A stretch of 64,000 nt of DNA, taken from Cristatella mucedo (lineage: Eukaryota; Bryozoa; Phylactolaemata; Cristatellidae). The notes below the pieces were generated by a model. The model ran no database searches and had not been told where the DNA came from. It saw only the letters and a list, made by a program, of their open reading frames with translations. The DNA lies in assembly GCA_009760855.2 (NCBI GenBank), contig WPIO01000154.1, positions 1-64,000 on the forward strand, given 5' to 3'. Made by a program: the position numbers and the translations under genes. Shown here in pieces: positions 26,691 to 59,099 of this stretch; within the stretch, counting starts at the first letter, position 1, and every line of letters begins with the position of its first letter.

Positions 26691-26844
26691 AAGGCTCAAC
26701 AAAATGCTCTGTATCATGCCCAGACAAGCATGTAAAAGCAATCAGGAGTCATGCGTAGCATGCCAGCAAGCTAAATGAAGCCAGACGACGCTCACAGCCG
26801 CCGATTAGTTGGAACTCTGGCTTGTAACACGCGAAGAATCAAGC

Positions 26845-27360
26845 ACAGTTAAGCACGCAACACGCAAAGGAATGAAGAAGACGAGGGCACATCCGGGCTC
26901 GATGGAAAAACTGGAGCTGGAGAATGTGTGCGTCTCTTGCCGTGACTTAAATGACGCAAAGTCGTTGCAGATGGTAACCTAAGCCCGAAGAGACCCCCAG
27001 ACCTCCAATGCATTTGAACTGAAGACCCTATCTCCAATAGATTTCAATTTAGCGCTAGAAAAGGCGAGACACCATGGTGGCCGAGTATCGAAAGGGCGGG
27101 AAAGTGCAAAAACGGGCGATATTCAAAGCACATGACTGGAGAATCGAGGGGCCGGATTGTTGAAGCCAATGCAAGTGAGTGATGCGAAGTTTAAGTCTGG
27201 GGGAGGATCTTTGAAGATCGATTCGATGCTTGGCAGAGAGCCGCTGAAGCTCGGAAGGAGGAGGCGACATTGGCAGCTAGTAGCGCTACTGATAACAGGT
27301 CAGATGAATTGCCGAATCCTGAACCAGTTGCAGACGAATGAGGACAGAGGGAATTGAAAT
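26845..27360 (-). pseudogene. LINE C 3' fragment
   Basis: This reverse copy is related to 38245-38935. They share the landmark 'agatttcaatttagc' and the surrounding order of blocks. It is a third L2/CR1-like family, distinct from A and B. Confidence 0.6.
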
Positions 27361-27586
27361 AATCTAGATGCATGATGTCAAGCCAGAACTAGTTTGGCTG
27401 TCATACTCTTCTCAAAGCAAGCCCCGATTTTGGTGAAATATTTTACCTGAATGTAAACCAACTTGAAAGTGCTGGCAGTTTTCTTTTCCTTTGACGAGGC
27501 GATTTTTATTAGTACGCTCGGCCTAGTAGTATTCGTAGCCAAAGTGATGCTAGATGAAACAATCATAATAGTCTTCCAGATTTCTA

Positions 27587-27862
27587 ATAATAATAGTAAT
27601 AGCACACTTGATAAAGCGCCCTCAGAGAGCTCAATCTCTTTCTTGGCGCTTTCCATTTGCTGCTAAGGAAACACGATCGAATGGTGAGTGGTATCATGCT
27701 TGATAACAAGCATGATTAACATGGTTAGGGGTGACATGCACAGGGTCAGCATGCAAGTGTGGGTAGTGGCAGCATGCACAGTGTCAGCACGCGTAAGCAC
27801 ACAAAGGACGAATCCCAGGGATCCACTAAATGCTGTCATAAATAGGTGAGTTGTGTATGACA
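27587..27862 (-). mobile_element. LINE A 3' tail
   Basis: The reverse tail 'aaagcgccctcagagagctc' is present, with about 200 bp of 3' UTR matching the 33.2-kb and 61.9-kb copies ('ggttaggggtgacatgcaca'). Confidence 0.88.
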
Positions 27863-28019
27863 CTAGGCTTGCCAATAAATCTTAGGTTTGATTCATCACC
27901 TCTAAGCTTCAGTAAGTTGGTGGCCATCCAAGTGCGACTGCCATCGATTCAAGCTGCATTGGAATTGAACTGATCGGCTGGAAATTAAGTTATTCGGAGA
28001 GTTGTTGCCTCAGTTGTGT

Positions 28020-28560
28020 CGAAGAATAAACTAGAGGAAGGTTATGCGAGTGTACAGAGCGCACCCCGACGACCGACCCCTGAGGTGCCCCACGACTGAC
28101 CCCTGATGTAGCTCACTATTTAAGGGCTCGCCGGATAAACTCTACATCCGTTTAAATCCACACTCCACCTGTTTCTCGCTAAGATAAGACCTACACCAGT
28201 TTAGCACAGTTTCAGGAATATCACATGTCGAGAGGCATAGAAGTAAGATACAGTATATCAAATATTTTCCGGAGATCTAGGAGAGCCAGCTGAGAGATCT
28301 GCCCTGATCAGCATCATTCAGAAGGTTAAAGGTAAGTCAGCCTGAAGCAGAGCAGGTTCTGTGAAATAGTTAGCATTAAATTCCGATTTGAACTTGCTAG
28401 AGAGAGCTCGTGAACTGAAGCAATCGTTTAGCTGCCGAGCCATCTCTCGTTCAAGTATATTGCATAAGAAGAACAGGAGGGAGAATTGGTGAGATTTACA
28501 TTACATTGATTCTCTTGATCTTGGTTGGTTTTCTTAACTTTGTGTCCTGGCCGCCAACGT
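28020..28560 (-). pseudogene. LINE reverse transcriptase fragment, decayed
   Basis: The minus strand at about 28290-28040 gives LALLDLRKIFDIL, then NWCRSYLSEKQVECGF, then HQGSVVG. These correspond to RT motif LLDLSAAFDT, WFRSYLSGR and PQGSVLG of LINE A, interrupted by stops. Family membership is uncertain. Confidence 0.7.
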
Positions 28561-28739
28561 CTTCGGAGGGAAATAGACTTTGTCGACGACCAGATGCGTT
28601 ACAATATTTCAAGCGGCAGCAACAGGTCAATGCATATCGTAAGAAGAGCGGTTAGGATGGGTCTAATTGACAAGTCAAGTGGTGGATCCAGGTGAGGGGC
28701 AGGGGCATTTGCCCTCACCCTACAGCGGGGCAGCAATCC

Positions 28740-28770
28740 TAGCCACCCCTAATCCCCCCCCCCCCCCGCT
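28740..28770. repeat. poly-C run in unassigned sequence
   Basis: A C run interrupts an otherwise featureless plus-strand frame (28667-28996) that I do not recognise. Confidence 0.9.
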
Positions 28771-29036
28771 TGACGGCCACCATCGCTGGAGTCATGACCT
28801 ACTTCCACTAGGACCTATGACCTGTGACCTACTTTCACTCGACGAGCGCCTGTTGAGTTCGAGTCGGATAAATACTTCGCACCATAAATTTTCTTTGATT
28901 TCGGGTCTATACCTCAATGAAAGTCTGCTTGCTGCTCTTATCTCTCTACATAAGAAAATAGCCCTATTAAATGTAATAAATAAATATTTTGACTAATATT
29001 ATTAACATTAGGAAATATTATTTTTTATATTATATG

Positions 29037-29515
29037 TAATGTATCTCCGTCTGTAACTCCACAAAGTCATAAAGACCATGTGGGTGTTACTCAGGAGAGT
29101 TTTGTATAGTGCAGTCACAGCCTAAGCGGCTTTCGGTACGCATTCGGTAGCCAACAGACTTCGTCTCACGCAACAAAGAGAAAGTGGGAAGCATAGCAGA
29201 GTCAGGAGAGCATTTGAGGTAGTGAGTAACATAGAAGTAGCAGCTCAGGACCGCTGAAAAAGATGTGCCATAGTCGGCAGTTGGAGAGTAGTTATCGTTG
29301 CGTAAGAATCGTGGAAGCGAGTTCCACAGTCTAGGACCTGCAGAGCTAAAGCTTCTGTCGCCAACTGTCTTTAAGCGGAGGAATGGGACCGCTAATTTAT
29401 TGTCCACAGAGGACCTGAGGGCGCGAGCAGGCTGAAACGGATGCAGCAGCTCAGCTAGGTACGAAGTAGCCAGGCCCTGGCGGGCCTTGTGGGTCAGCGT
29501 AAGAACTTCATCTTA
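29037..29515 (-). mobile_element. LINE B 3' end, well preserved
   Basis: The minus strand encodes DNKLAVPFLRLKTVGDRSF followed by SSAGPRLWNSLPRFLRND in one frame to the stop. The tail at 29037-29070 is complete. It is 5'-truncated in the LAELLHQFQ region. Confidence 0.92.
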
Positions 29516-30745
29516 TAGGAAATATTAGTAATATTATGTAGTAGCAATGTTATTTGTATAAATACTAGCGGGAAATAATATTATAAATAATAAATTAATA
29601 AGGATATTAGGGGATTAACATTATTAATATTAGTACAAAGTATATTTTATAATAGTCCTGGATAAAATAGCCCCCTGGATAAAAACCCGAGCTCCACCAT
29701 TGGGATTAGTAATCTTTTTAGCCTTTAAGGCAAATTTAGCCTTCCAGCTCAATAGGCACAGGCATGAAGGAGAAGTATGAGATACGGCGAAAATGACAGG
29801 CTGCGTCTGCTCGAGGTAAGTTTATATTACCAATACCCGTTCTATCTTACCAGGGATGACTTTGGGCGATTGCTCTGCAACGCCGTCAGGGGTTATGGGC
29901 GTGGAATCGCCATCACGTCGCCCGACCCTAGCCAAACCAGGGAGGGAGTGCTTATTGCTTTTGCAGCTGGGTCCTCCCCGCTGATTGGGTGAAGGAATCA
30001 GTGAATGGCCATGTGGTCACGTGATCCTTTCCCGCCAGGGCTTTTCTTCATCTCTCGCGGCCATGATATAATTATTCACACTTATGCGATAATCTATCAC
30101 TGAAGCATATAAAAGCCGGCGCCATTAAATAGGTGGACAGTTTTAATTCAGGATTCGGCATTGGCATTGGAGTGCCGATTTTAGCTCTAGGCCAGAGGAC
30201 CGTCGGTGTAAGTCACGGCCGTCGTTGAACGCCTGCAACCGTCCGCTGCTGACAAATAGACTAATCTAAATTATGAATACGAACTGATATGTGTGATAGA
30301 GGGTGCTATTCGTCGCTGCCGCGCACCTGCTACACTCGGCGCACCTGCGCGAATTGGTGCAGCAACTATTGCGTGTTGCCGCCGGGCTAAAAGGTTCAGG
30401 CGTCGTCAGTATTCGTCTCGCGTGGGCTGAGACTGGCACCGTTACGCTCGCTGCGTTTGCGGCCTTGTTCTGACCGGATGAGGAAGCCGCACGCCACGCT
30501 TATCAGTACGTGGCCAAACGTGCAGCACTGAACCTTATCAGAACATTTTCTACTCCTGTAGGTGGTTGGGTGGAGGAAGTCACTTACACTGCCCCAATCG
30601 AACTCTCCTCCTGTAAGAGTAGCCTCTTTATACGCTTAGATGGCATGCTTGCGGAGAGTCTAGACTGTTTACCAGGCTGGGTAGCTTTCGTAAGGTTGTG
30701 TGTGCGGTCGTGGTGTTCGTGCTTCACCTAAGTCACCACTGACGT
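29516..30745. other. intergenic region with orphan promoter-like block
   Basis: It is AT-rich to about 29690 and GC-richer from 29750 to 30500. No convincing exon is found. A strong donor-like GAG|GTAAGT lies at about 29814-29819, but the next AG leaves an implausible 41-nt intron. An LTR of an unidentified retroelement is another possibility. Confidence 0.4.
30108..30115 (+). promoter_or_regulatory. TATA-box candidate
   Basis: TATAAAAG lies in 'gcatataaaagccggc', with CACGTG at about 30018 and an inverted CCAAT near 29982 upstream. No gene is seen downstream. Confidence 0.4.
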
Positions 30746-30749
30746 CACG

Positions 30750-30990
30750 ACATGCCCTGACTTGATAACATTTAAAAAGAAGTCAAAACTGCACCGGTTC
30801 CTCACGCAGCATTTGCTGGGTTGTCCTTCGTACGCTTATGCCTGCCGACACTGTTCAATTGACATTCAATTGACAATTTACATGCATCCCTTACAGCATC
30901 TGTAAAATGCCTAGAAAGAGATTTAAGTTCTGTGAGGTTGCTATACAAATGTCATGTTTTATCATTACTATTATTGTTGTTGTTCTTGTT
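30750..30990 (+). mobile_element. LINE A 3' tail
   Basis: It contains the 'gacttgataacatttaaaaa' block that precedes the family stop codon, the usual 3' UTR, and the tail 'tgcctagaaagagatttaag' with an ATT-type end. Confidence 0.8.
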
Positions 30991-31094
30991 ATTCTAGAAT
31001 ACTTTGAAATATAGTCAAGGTTTGAAATTTTTGGGCTTTTGGAGCATGCGAAGTAAAGTCATGGTCTCCGAAGGATTTGAAGTTGGTGTTCGTG

Positions 31095-31540
31095 CTTCAT
31101 CTAAGTCACCTAGCTGAACTGCTGCACCAGTTTCAGCCTCTTCGCGCCCTCAGGTCCTGTGTGGACAATAAATTAGCTGATCCATTCCTCTGCTTAAAGA
31201 CCATTGGCGACAGAAGCTTTAGCTCTGCAGGTCCTAGACTGTGGAACTCGCTTCCACAATTCTTACGCAACGACAACTACTTTCCTACTGCCGACTATGG
31301 CTCATCCTTTTCAGCGGTCCTGAGCTGGTTCTTCCATGCTACTCACTACCTCAACTGCTCTCCTGACTCTGTTGTGCTTCTCACTTTCTCTTTGTTGCGT
31401 GAGACGAAGTCTGTTGGCTACCGAATGCATACCGAAAGCCGCTTGGGCTGTGAGTTCGCTATACAAAACTCTCCTGCGTAACACCCACATGGTCTTTATG
31501 ACTTTGTGGAGTTACAGACGGACGCACATTACATCGCAGT
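31095..31540 (+). mobile_element. LINE B 3' end, well preserved
   Basis: The plus-strand frame runs LAELLHQFQPLRALRSCVD through SFSSAGPRLWNSLPQFLRN to a stop at 31481. The family tail follows to about 31540. Confidence 0.9.
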
Positions 31541-32369
31541 AGTTACGTGAGAGCAAACCCGACAGGCCAGCCAAGAACTTTCATGCACAGCAACGGTGGG
31601 TGAGGGTAGTTGCAAATGGAAAGCCAAAAACTTTCATGCAAAGCGCATAAACAGCCTAAACTGACACCTTTTCGACCAGCCGAAGACATCAGCGTAATTA
31701 ATCTGTCCATATAATAGAGTTATATGACATTATTGTCCAACAGACGAGCCAGCGCTGAGTAGCGATGAGCGCCGACGATGATCAGCACAGCGAGCCTGCC
31801 TGGCGTCTGCGGAATTGCAAGGACACAATACGGGCTATACAACGACCCGATGTGGCCTGGTGAACCGTCCACCAGCACAAAGCCCCCAAAAGACTTCAAC
31901 GGCAGGCGTTGTCATATCGGCAGTTCCTTACAAAAACAAAACAAAAAAAATACTCGACAGTCGCCAATCCAACCAAATCGAATGGTGCTCGGCTTTATAA
32001 GAAAAATACGGTCCTGTGCAGCCGCTCTGCTCGGCCGATTTCGACGAACTGCTCGAGCCGACCACGACAATGGCAGCTGGATCGAACGCAAGTTTTGCTC
32101 ACGAGTAGTAGTTATTTGTGGGTTATGTGTGTTATGTTACATAGCGTTATGTGTGTTATATTATATGTGTTATGTGTGTTATGTTTTGTGTATCCCGTGG
32201 GTGCAAAGAAGGCGCCGGGGGGGGGGGGGCCTCGCCCCCTTTGGCTAGCCTAGTCACGCGAGTCGCGGCCGCCCACGATAGGTCACCCGGACGTCGGTCA
32301 CGGCCTCTGGTCTCTGCCCATGGGTTCGATGGCTAACGGACGGATGGGCGCTCAGTTAGTGACCAGCTG
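31541..32369. other. probable 3' UTR and downstream flank of the FN3 receptor
   Basis: It follows the receptor stop codon. It holds a TGTGTTATG-rich patch (about 32110-32190) and a poly-G run at about 32218-32229. No polyadenylation signal could be assigned with confidence. Confidence 0.4.
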
Positions 32370-53268
<20,899 letters not shown>

Positions 53269-53794
53269 CTGCAAGAGAAGAGTGAGTCAACTGCATGCGG
53301 TCGCGCGCATGCGAGCTGTGGATCCTCCGTTGCTGCTTGTTCTGCTGCCTGCTTCGTTAACTGCTGAGCCATGCAGCCATGACTTTCAATCAGGTTCTGC
53401 CTCATGATAAACATACCTAGTAAGCAAAGTCAAAGAATGAGAAACGTAGAACAGAGCTGAAGACTCACGATGAGAAAATGCTAGGTGTACTGCATAGCTC
53501 CGTGTCCAGTGTGTGGAAGCGACTCGAATACGAAGGTGTGGCCATCGATCGGAAAAGGAGTATCGCTGGAGTATTGAGACCATTTATAGTGCCGTGTGGG
53601 CTGTACTCCCGTCGTCAGATGAGCACGTATAGAAAGAAGCCGACTCACTGTGGGCTGAGATTTGCTTTAAAGTTATTAGCACTCATTGAAGTCAACTCAC
53701 TTTCAATCACTTTCAATTTTGCAATGAATCGTGCGACAAAGTGGAGGCTAAAGTGGAACGAATAGCAGCAAAATATCCGCTACAAGAAATACTG

Positions 53795-53920
53795 GCTTAT
53801 TTAGTAGCCTCTTTTTGATTCAGGCGCTCTTCACGTATGCCACCGGGCTCGAGCCCACGACCTCGGGCAGCCCTCAGTCTGGGCTAGAACCTTAATCGCT
53901 GGACCAAACCAGTGCGGATC
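53795..53920 (-). mobile_element. SINE-1 copy
   Basis: In reverse: tail 'caggcgctcttcacgtatgc', B box 'ccgggctcgagcccacgacc', A-box block 'aatcgctggaccaaaccagt'. It abuts a SINE-2. Confidence 0.82.
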
Positions 53921-54060
53921 AGTGCGATCCTTAAAGGCTATCACCACCACTCGCAGCGGCAATACAGGATCACCCGCCCAAGGGATTCAAACCCTTGACC
54001 ACGGGACCGAGGTCGTGAAGAGCAACCTCCATTCTTCGGTGGGCCATCACGGCGAATATC
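53921..54060 (-). mobile_element. SINE-2 copy, adjoining SINE-1
   Basis: In reverse: body 'ccttaaaggctatcaccacc', B box 'gggattcaaacccttgacca', and A-box side 'gggccatcacggc'. Confidence 0.82.
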
Positions 54061-54800
54061 ACCGAAGAATATGCACAGCTTGCACTTTCAACTTTGAGCA
54101 TCTAATTCTATATTATCTAATTCTATATTATATTATTAATTCTATATTAATTCTATATTTGAGCATCAAAAAGGTATAGAATCAACCTCAACTCGTATTT
54201 TCTTCTTTTCATTAACTGCACAAGCGCTAGACAACATGAGTGCTCAATTAGAGACGCCACTTTGAGGCTGGTCTGGGCATTTGCGAAATTCCGGTTGAAC
54301 CCTCTTACTCACTGCCTTCAGGTCTTCCGGTCAGTGGGATAAGGCGCTTAAATTGTATGCCAACATCTTAAACCAGAATTTTCTGTCGTCAGTTTCGCAT
54401 TTGCTACATTACTTACATTTGCTCGTTCCAGCCTGCATATTCAAGCTAGACTTCTTATTCAGGCTAGACATCCTACCTTCGACTACTCTGATTCTGATTA
54501 TTTCTTAGAGTATTTCTTTATGCTAAGTGCATTACAGCCCCGCACATTTTTTCGTGCTTGAAAGCTGAAAGAAAACAGCTAGCAAAAGAATATTTTTTTC
54601 GTAATCTTGGAAAGTAGAAACTGGATCGCTTGGACGGTCAGCAAAAGCTGCATGCGATCCTTGTATTGCGTTTAACATTGCCTAGACTAGGTAACAATGG
54701 CTGTATCCGCATTCCTGGCAATATCAGGACTTCAATTATCACAGCGAGCATTATTTTCACAGCGATTGAACTCAATTGCCAGTTTACAGCACTAGAAAGC
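54061..54800. other. no recognisable gene
   Basis: A TATTCTATATTAAT-rich patch lies at 54105-54170; nothing else. Confidence 0.45.
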
Positions 54801-54803
54801 AGT

Positions 54804-55330
54804 AATACCGCATCTTCCCGGAAATACGACCTATACCGAAAATAGACCCCAGCATGCTAATCATGCAAGGAAAAATCTAAGCCCTTCCCCAAAAATATGC
54901 CTTATCGAAAACTTCGTAATGCAGCGGAGCAGCCGTTGCAGCCGTCTTCGGAGAGTTTGGTCACGTGGAGGGATAAAAGAGAAGACGACGGAAGGAGCCC
55001 GGACGCACACCTCTGGGTCGGAGTACATCAATGGGGGTCAGTACATTTTTGTTTAACCAAATGCTGACCCCACTGAAACCCAAGATTTTTGGGGAAATAT
55101 TGTATTTGTTATTGAGCAAATGGTGCTTTTTTATTTTTTTTGGTGCAATGTAGGGAACATCCATTCCCCACATAACATAGTGCCCCCAAATTACGGTATG
55201 TGTATTCACATATGTGTGCATGTCCTGTATTGTGTATTGGGTACTACATATATACGATATGTGAGGGCACATAGGAGAATGTATTACCGGTAATATGCGG
55301 GGCCACATGTGGGGACACGGTATTGTGTGG
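54804..55330 (+). mobile_element. pogo/Tc2-like terminal region (tentative)
   Basis: 'taccgcatcttcccggaaat' and 'acgacctataccgaaaatag' resemble the TACCGTATTTCCCCGAAAATAAG-type termini of some pogo-superfamily elements. A related piece in reverse is at about 55188-55200. Boundaries are unclear. Confidence 0.45.
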
Positions 55331-55653
55331 GCGCACTCATTTCTTTCTGTGGGGGGGGAGCAATCAAGCATTTTGCTGGAGGGCTCGGCGATTTCTTAGG
55401 TAGTTACGCGTCTGGCAACGTTTGACAGATGAGACGAGTCTCGTTGTCTCTTCTCGTCTCGTCTTGTCTCGTATTACGTGTTTCTTGGTTCGTTGTTTTC
55501 TCGTCTCATTTGGCATCTCGACTCTGGCCTCTGGTGAGAGTCATCGTTTTTTGTTGCCACCCACTGTCTTGTAAGTCTTAAACTATGATACGGTAACACT
55601 TTATTTAATTGTAGATTACATGGAATAACTGTTTCGGCCCCCCCCCCGACAGT

Positions 55654-56760
55654 ATGAGTACAAAGAGAAAGGGCTGTTCCTTCGAGTACAAAAAAGAACT
55701 CGTTGAGGACTCCCAGTGCAAGAATCTGACGGCTTTCCATAGAGAGAAGTTGGATCTTCGAATGGTTCGAAAATGAAGAGCAGAGTACGATAACCTCAGT
55801 CAGCAGGTGTGTGAGGGCAATGCTAAGAAGCGCAGGTGTGGATCAGGTCGGCAACTATTATTTCCTGAGCTGAAAGACGTCATCAGTGAATGCATTGGTG
55901 ACAGGAAAGCAAAGACTCTGGCGCAGGGCCGATAGTCAAGCATTTGCACTTGCAACGGCACCCTAGCTAGAAATATTCACCGAATAATTCAAAGCATTCA
56001 AAGCACCACTGGATGGACGGTTTCCTTCAGCATTGTGTACTATCTCTAAGATGACCGAAAGCACCGTTCAAGCGGGAAGATATCAAATTTGCTAAACGTG
56101 CACTTGGATTCAAGTCATTTGTTGTCGGCATCAACTTTTCCATGTACATATTAGCCTATTGATTTTGATGGTTGAAAATGATGATGAACATGATTGCGAA
56201 GAATTAAACTACAGTGTTTATTAGCCAAAGTTGTTAAACGACAATTGGTCAGATGGAAGCCCCGTCAACCTCGTCACCACTCCACTGGTTACGAAAGTTC
56301 GCGTGTTACCTTTATTTTGGCAATTCGTCAGGATGGAAAGAAAGCCACGCCTAAAATCGTCAGTAAGGGCAAGAACGATAAGATTGAATGCGTTTCAGGC
56401 GTTTATATTCTTGAAACCGAAAAAGCCTAGTGCACGACATCACTTATAAGGAAGTGAGTCGATGTAATGCTTCCACTTATTTTGAGAGGTGACCAAAAGC
56501 GTCTACTGCTTAGTCTGGGATTCAGCCAGCACAGCGCACTAAAGACATGAATAACTTCCTTGGAGAGAGAGAGAGAGAGAGAGAGACAGGGAGAGACAGA
56601 CAGAGACGACACAAAGAGAGGCATAGATCAATTAATGATTCCTGCTAGAATGACTGCCTATCTGCAGACTCTTGATTTTGCAGGGAAAAGGGAACCATTC
56701 AAGAACCATTTGCACATCGAAATCAATGACTAAATTGACATGAGTGACCGTGGAGAGAAA
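55654..56760 (+). pseudogene. pogo/Tigger-like transposase, decayed
   Basis: The frame from ATG 55654 reads STKRKGCSFEYKKELVED to LRMVRK, and a stop then stands where Trp is expected. EGNAKKRRCGSGRQLLFPEL follows (about 55815-55874). Later blocks are VTFILAIRQDGKKATPKIV (about 56309-56365) and PARMTAYLQTLDFAGKREPF (about 56641-56700), the last matching the family motif GGLT..LQPLDV...FK. Stops and frameshifts break it into at least four pieces, and a (GA)n run at 56563-56586 lies inside. The DDD/E catalytic core is not intact. Confidence 0.85.
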
Positions 56761-57089
56761 TCAGCGTGGAAATGTTTTTGAAGCCTGGCCTGAAAGAGTT
56801 CTTTTCTTGAGGGACGAATTCGTGAAATAAAATAACTGACAGTTGTGTTGCCAATGCACTATAATCAGGCTACATGGACAAGAATTGCTCATTTAAGGAG
56901 AGTTCCATTGCTAGACATGAGAAAGTGAGGTCAATGATTCTATAGGAAATTATTTCGCTAGAAATTCAGGCAGGAATTAAAGGTTTTGCAGATTTAAGAC
57001 GATTTTCCAGAAAAACATGACATGACTATATTTGAATAAAAATATAAATTTGGTTCATGAATTTGTACACGAGTAAGAACAGATTGTTT

Positions 57090-57145
57090 TCCATGAAAAA
57101 ATAAGACATCCCCTAAAACTAAGTCCTAATGCGATATTCAGAGGT
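57090..57145 (+). mobile_element. pogo-superfamily terminal-like motif
   Basis: 'aaaaaataagacatccccta' and 'aaactaagtcctaatgcg' resemble sub-terminal sequence of pogo/Tigger-type elements. It may be the end of the adjacent transposase remnant or of another copy. Confidence 0.45.
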
Positions 57146-57199
57146 TAAATTAATATCAGACCTGTCCTATTTCGGAGAAAAACGTTGAAAATAATAATC

Positions 57200-57600
57200 A
57201 TATTTGTAAAGCGCACTAAGAGAACTTCAAAGCCTGGAACTCACTTCCGACCTGCGTCACGACATCCCCTGACTTGACCACAATTAAAAAGAAACTTAAA
57301 ATGCATCTATTTACCACAGCATCTAGTGGGTCCACGTAATTCGTTCTTTGTGTGCTTATGAGTGCTGACACTATGAACGCTGCCGCTAAACATGCTTGCA
57401 AGCTGACCCTGTGCATGTTACAGTCATGTTAAGCGTACTGTTTAGTGGGCGTGCTACCTCTAACCATTCAATCATGCTTCCTTTGCAGTAAATGTAAAGT
57501 GCCTAGAAAGAGATTAAGTTCTCTGAGGGTGCTATAAATAATGTGTTATTATTATTCTATTACTATTAGCATTGTTATTATTATTTAAAGGCACCTTACA
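57200..57600 (+). mobile_element. LINE A 3' end
   Basis: It begins in the coding end (KAWNSLPTCVTTSPDL equivalent at about 57228), has the 3' UTR, and ends in the tail 'gtgcctagaaagagattaag' and ATT repeats. Confidence 0.88.
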
Positions 57601-58715
57601 TGTGCTGCAGAGGAAGCGGGTCAATTGGTAAGTGAGAGCAAGTAGTGTCAGCACACATTAGCGCGAAAAGAATAATTTGCATGGACGTAGCAAATGCTGT
57701 GAGTAGCGCGTGCGTTTTCTAACGAGATAGGCGCTGACAAATTACGCTGAGTGATTCTCTCAAGTCATCTCAAGGTGTACAGGCAGCGAAGTCAACGCAG
57801 TGGGCTAAGCAACAGTCATTAGGCACCCTCTTTGTGCATGTAAAACGGAGCACGTAGAATACTAAATGACTCTATAGCCATATCTCGGTGTCGTCATTTG
57901 GCGCTGCTGGCTACAATGAAACAGCCGCGGCACACGATTTGACGATCAGAGCAGAAAATTATTCCTTGCCATTACCAACAGAATTCCTTGAATCCACGCA
58001 GTAAGATATACTTTGTTTCCGACCTTCTGCGAGAGTAAAAACAAACTGAGGGTTGAGAGCAGGTGCGAATGCACACTCGTCTTCATTTAATTCAGGAACG
58101 GTGCATGATATAGAGCTGTTACTCGTCGCTTTGTTTTGGCATTCGCAACTGCAAATAGAAGATACAAGCTGTTCGCTAGTTAATAGGCATCGCTAGACCT
58201 AGAACCACTAATAAACTTAAAAAGTATATTAAACAGCATAGTAAAACTTGGTAAATTTCGTGACCCTGAGTTAAGAAGTTTAGTAGACGATGCAATGCCC
58301 ACGATCATGATTTTTGAGCTTGGCCAATGACTTTGAACTGGAGATCACGTTTGACGTAGCCGCCAAAGAAGCAGGCATTTGTGCATCATTATACTTTCTT
58401 ATATAATCCAATTTACATGACTTCCGACCTAATTGACCTACAAGCAGAGAACCTAGCTGCAGAAGCTCTCTTTGAGACGACGGCCTGTGGCAGTCGGATA
58501 GTTGTGGCTCTGAGCGTTAGCTGCTATATACTTGTATTGAGTCTGAATGACATCGCTTACCGTGCCAGCTAACGTACAGGAAATTCTTTTATTTTATTTT
58601 TAATTAACACTGCGTTCCTTATGGCGCTGTTGGGGAATGGCATAAGCAGTTTAAAGTCAGACTAAATTAGAGCTCAAATTAATAAATAGAATGCTTCTCC
58701 TTCTGTGACTCGACG
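57601..58715. other. no recognisable gene
   Basis: The plus-strand frame at 58381-58572 contains a hydrophobic stretch, but no relative is recognised. Confidence 0.45.
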
Positions 58716-58717
58716 AA

Positions 58718-58965
58718 GCTGATTTGGTCCAGTGGTTAAGGTGCTCGCCCCGATCAAGGTCTGGCTGAGGTCGCGTGCTTGAGCCCCGAGGTATATGTGA
58801 AGCGCCTGAATAGAGATTAAGTTCTCTCAGGGCGCTATACAAATGAATTATATAATTATATTATATAATGAATTATATAATTATATACATTATATACAAA
58901 TAAATTATATACTATATAATTATATATAATTAATTGTATATAATTATATAATTATATAAGCTACT
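58718..58965 (+). mobile_element. SINE-1 copy with long AT-rich end
   Basis: A box 'tggtccagtggttaaggtgc', B box 'ggtcgcgtgcttgagccccg', tail 'gcgcctgaatagagattaag' and 'ttctctcagggcgctataca', then a TTATA-rich microsatellite to 58965. Confidence 0.88.
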
Positions 58966-59099
58966 TAGGCTACCACATGGATGTCACGTGTGGTGTACTT
59001 GGGCATGTCATGCTGGATAGCTTTCTAACTGGCCAAATTCAAAGCCCGTCTGGCTTTCGGTTCGCAAGCAAAAAGGCCTACAGACTTTATATCAAACAA

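Noticed and set aside
53386-53583. Minus-strand frame as receptor exon 1 (ATG near a TATAAATGG, donor ATC|GTGAGT in a fitting phase)
   Set aside because: The peptide has no signal-peptide-like hydrophobic core and its ATG overlaps the TATA-like motif. It remains possible as an internal exon but is not supported.
54961-55371. 136-codon minus-strand gene
   Set aside because: It overlaps pogo-like terminal sequence and is rich in low-complexity stretches, with no recognised domain.
55474-55740. Minus-strand frame of 88 codons
   Set aside because: It is antisense to the pogo-like transposase N-terminus.
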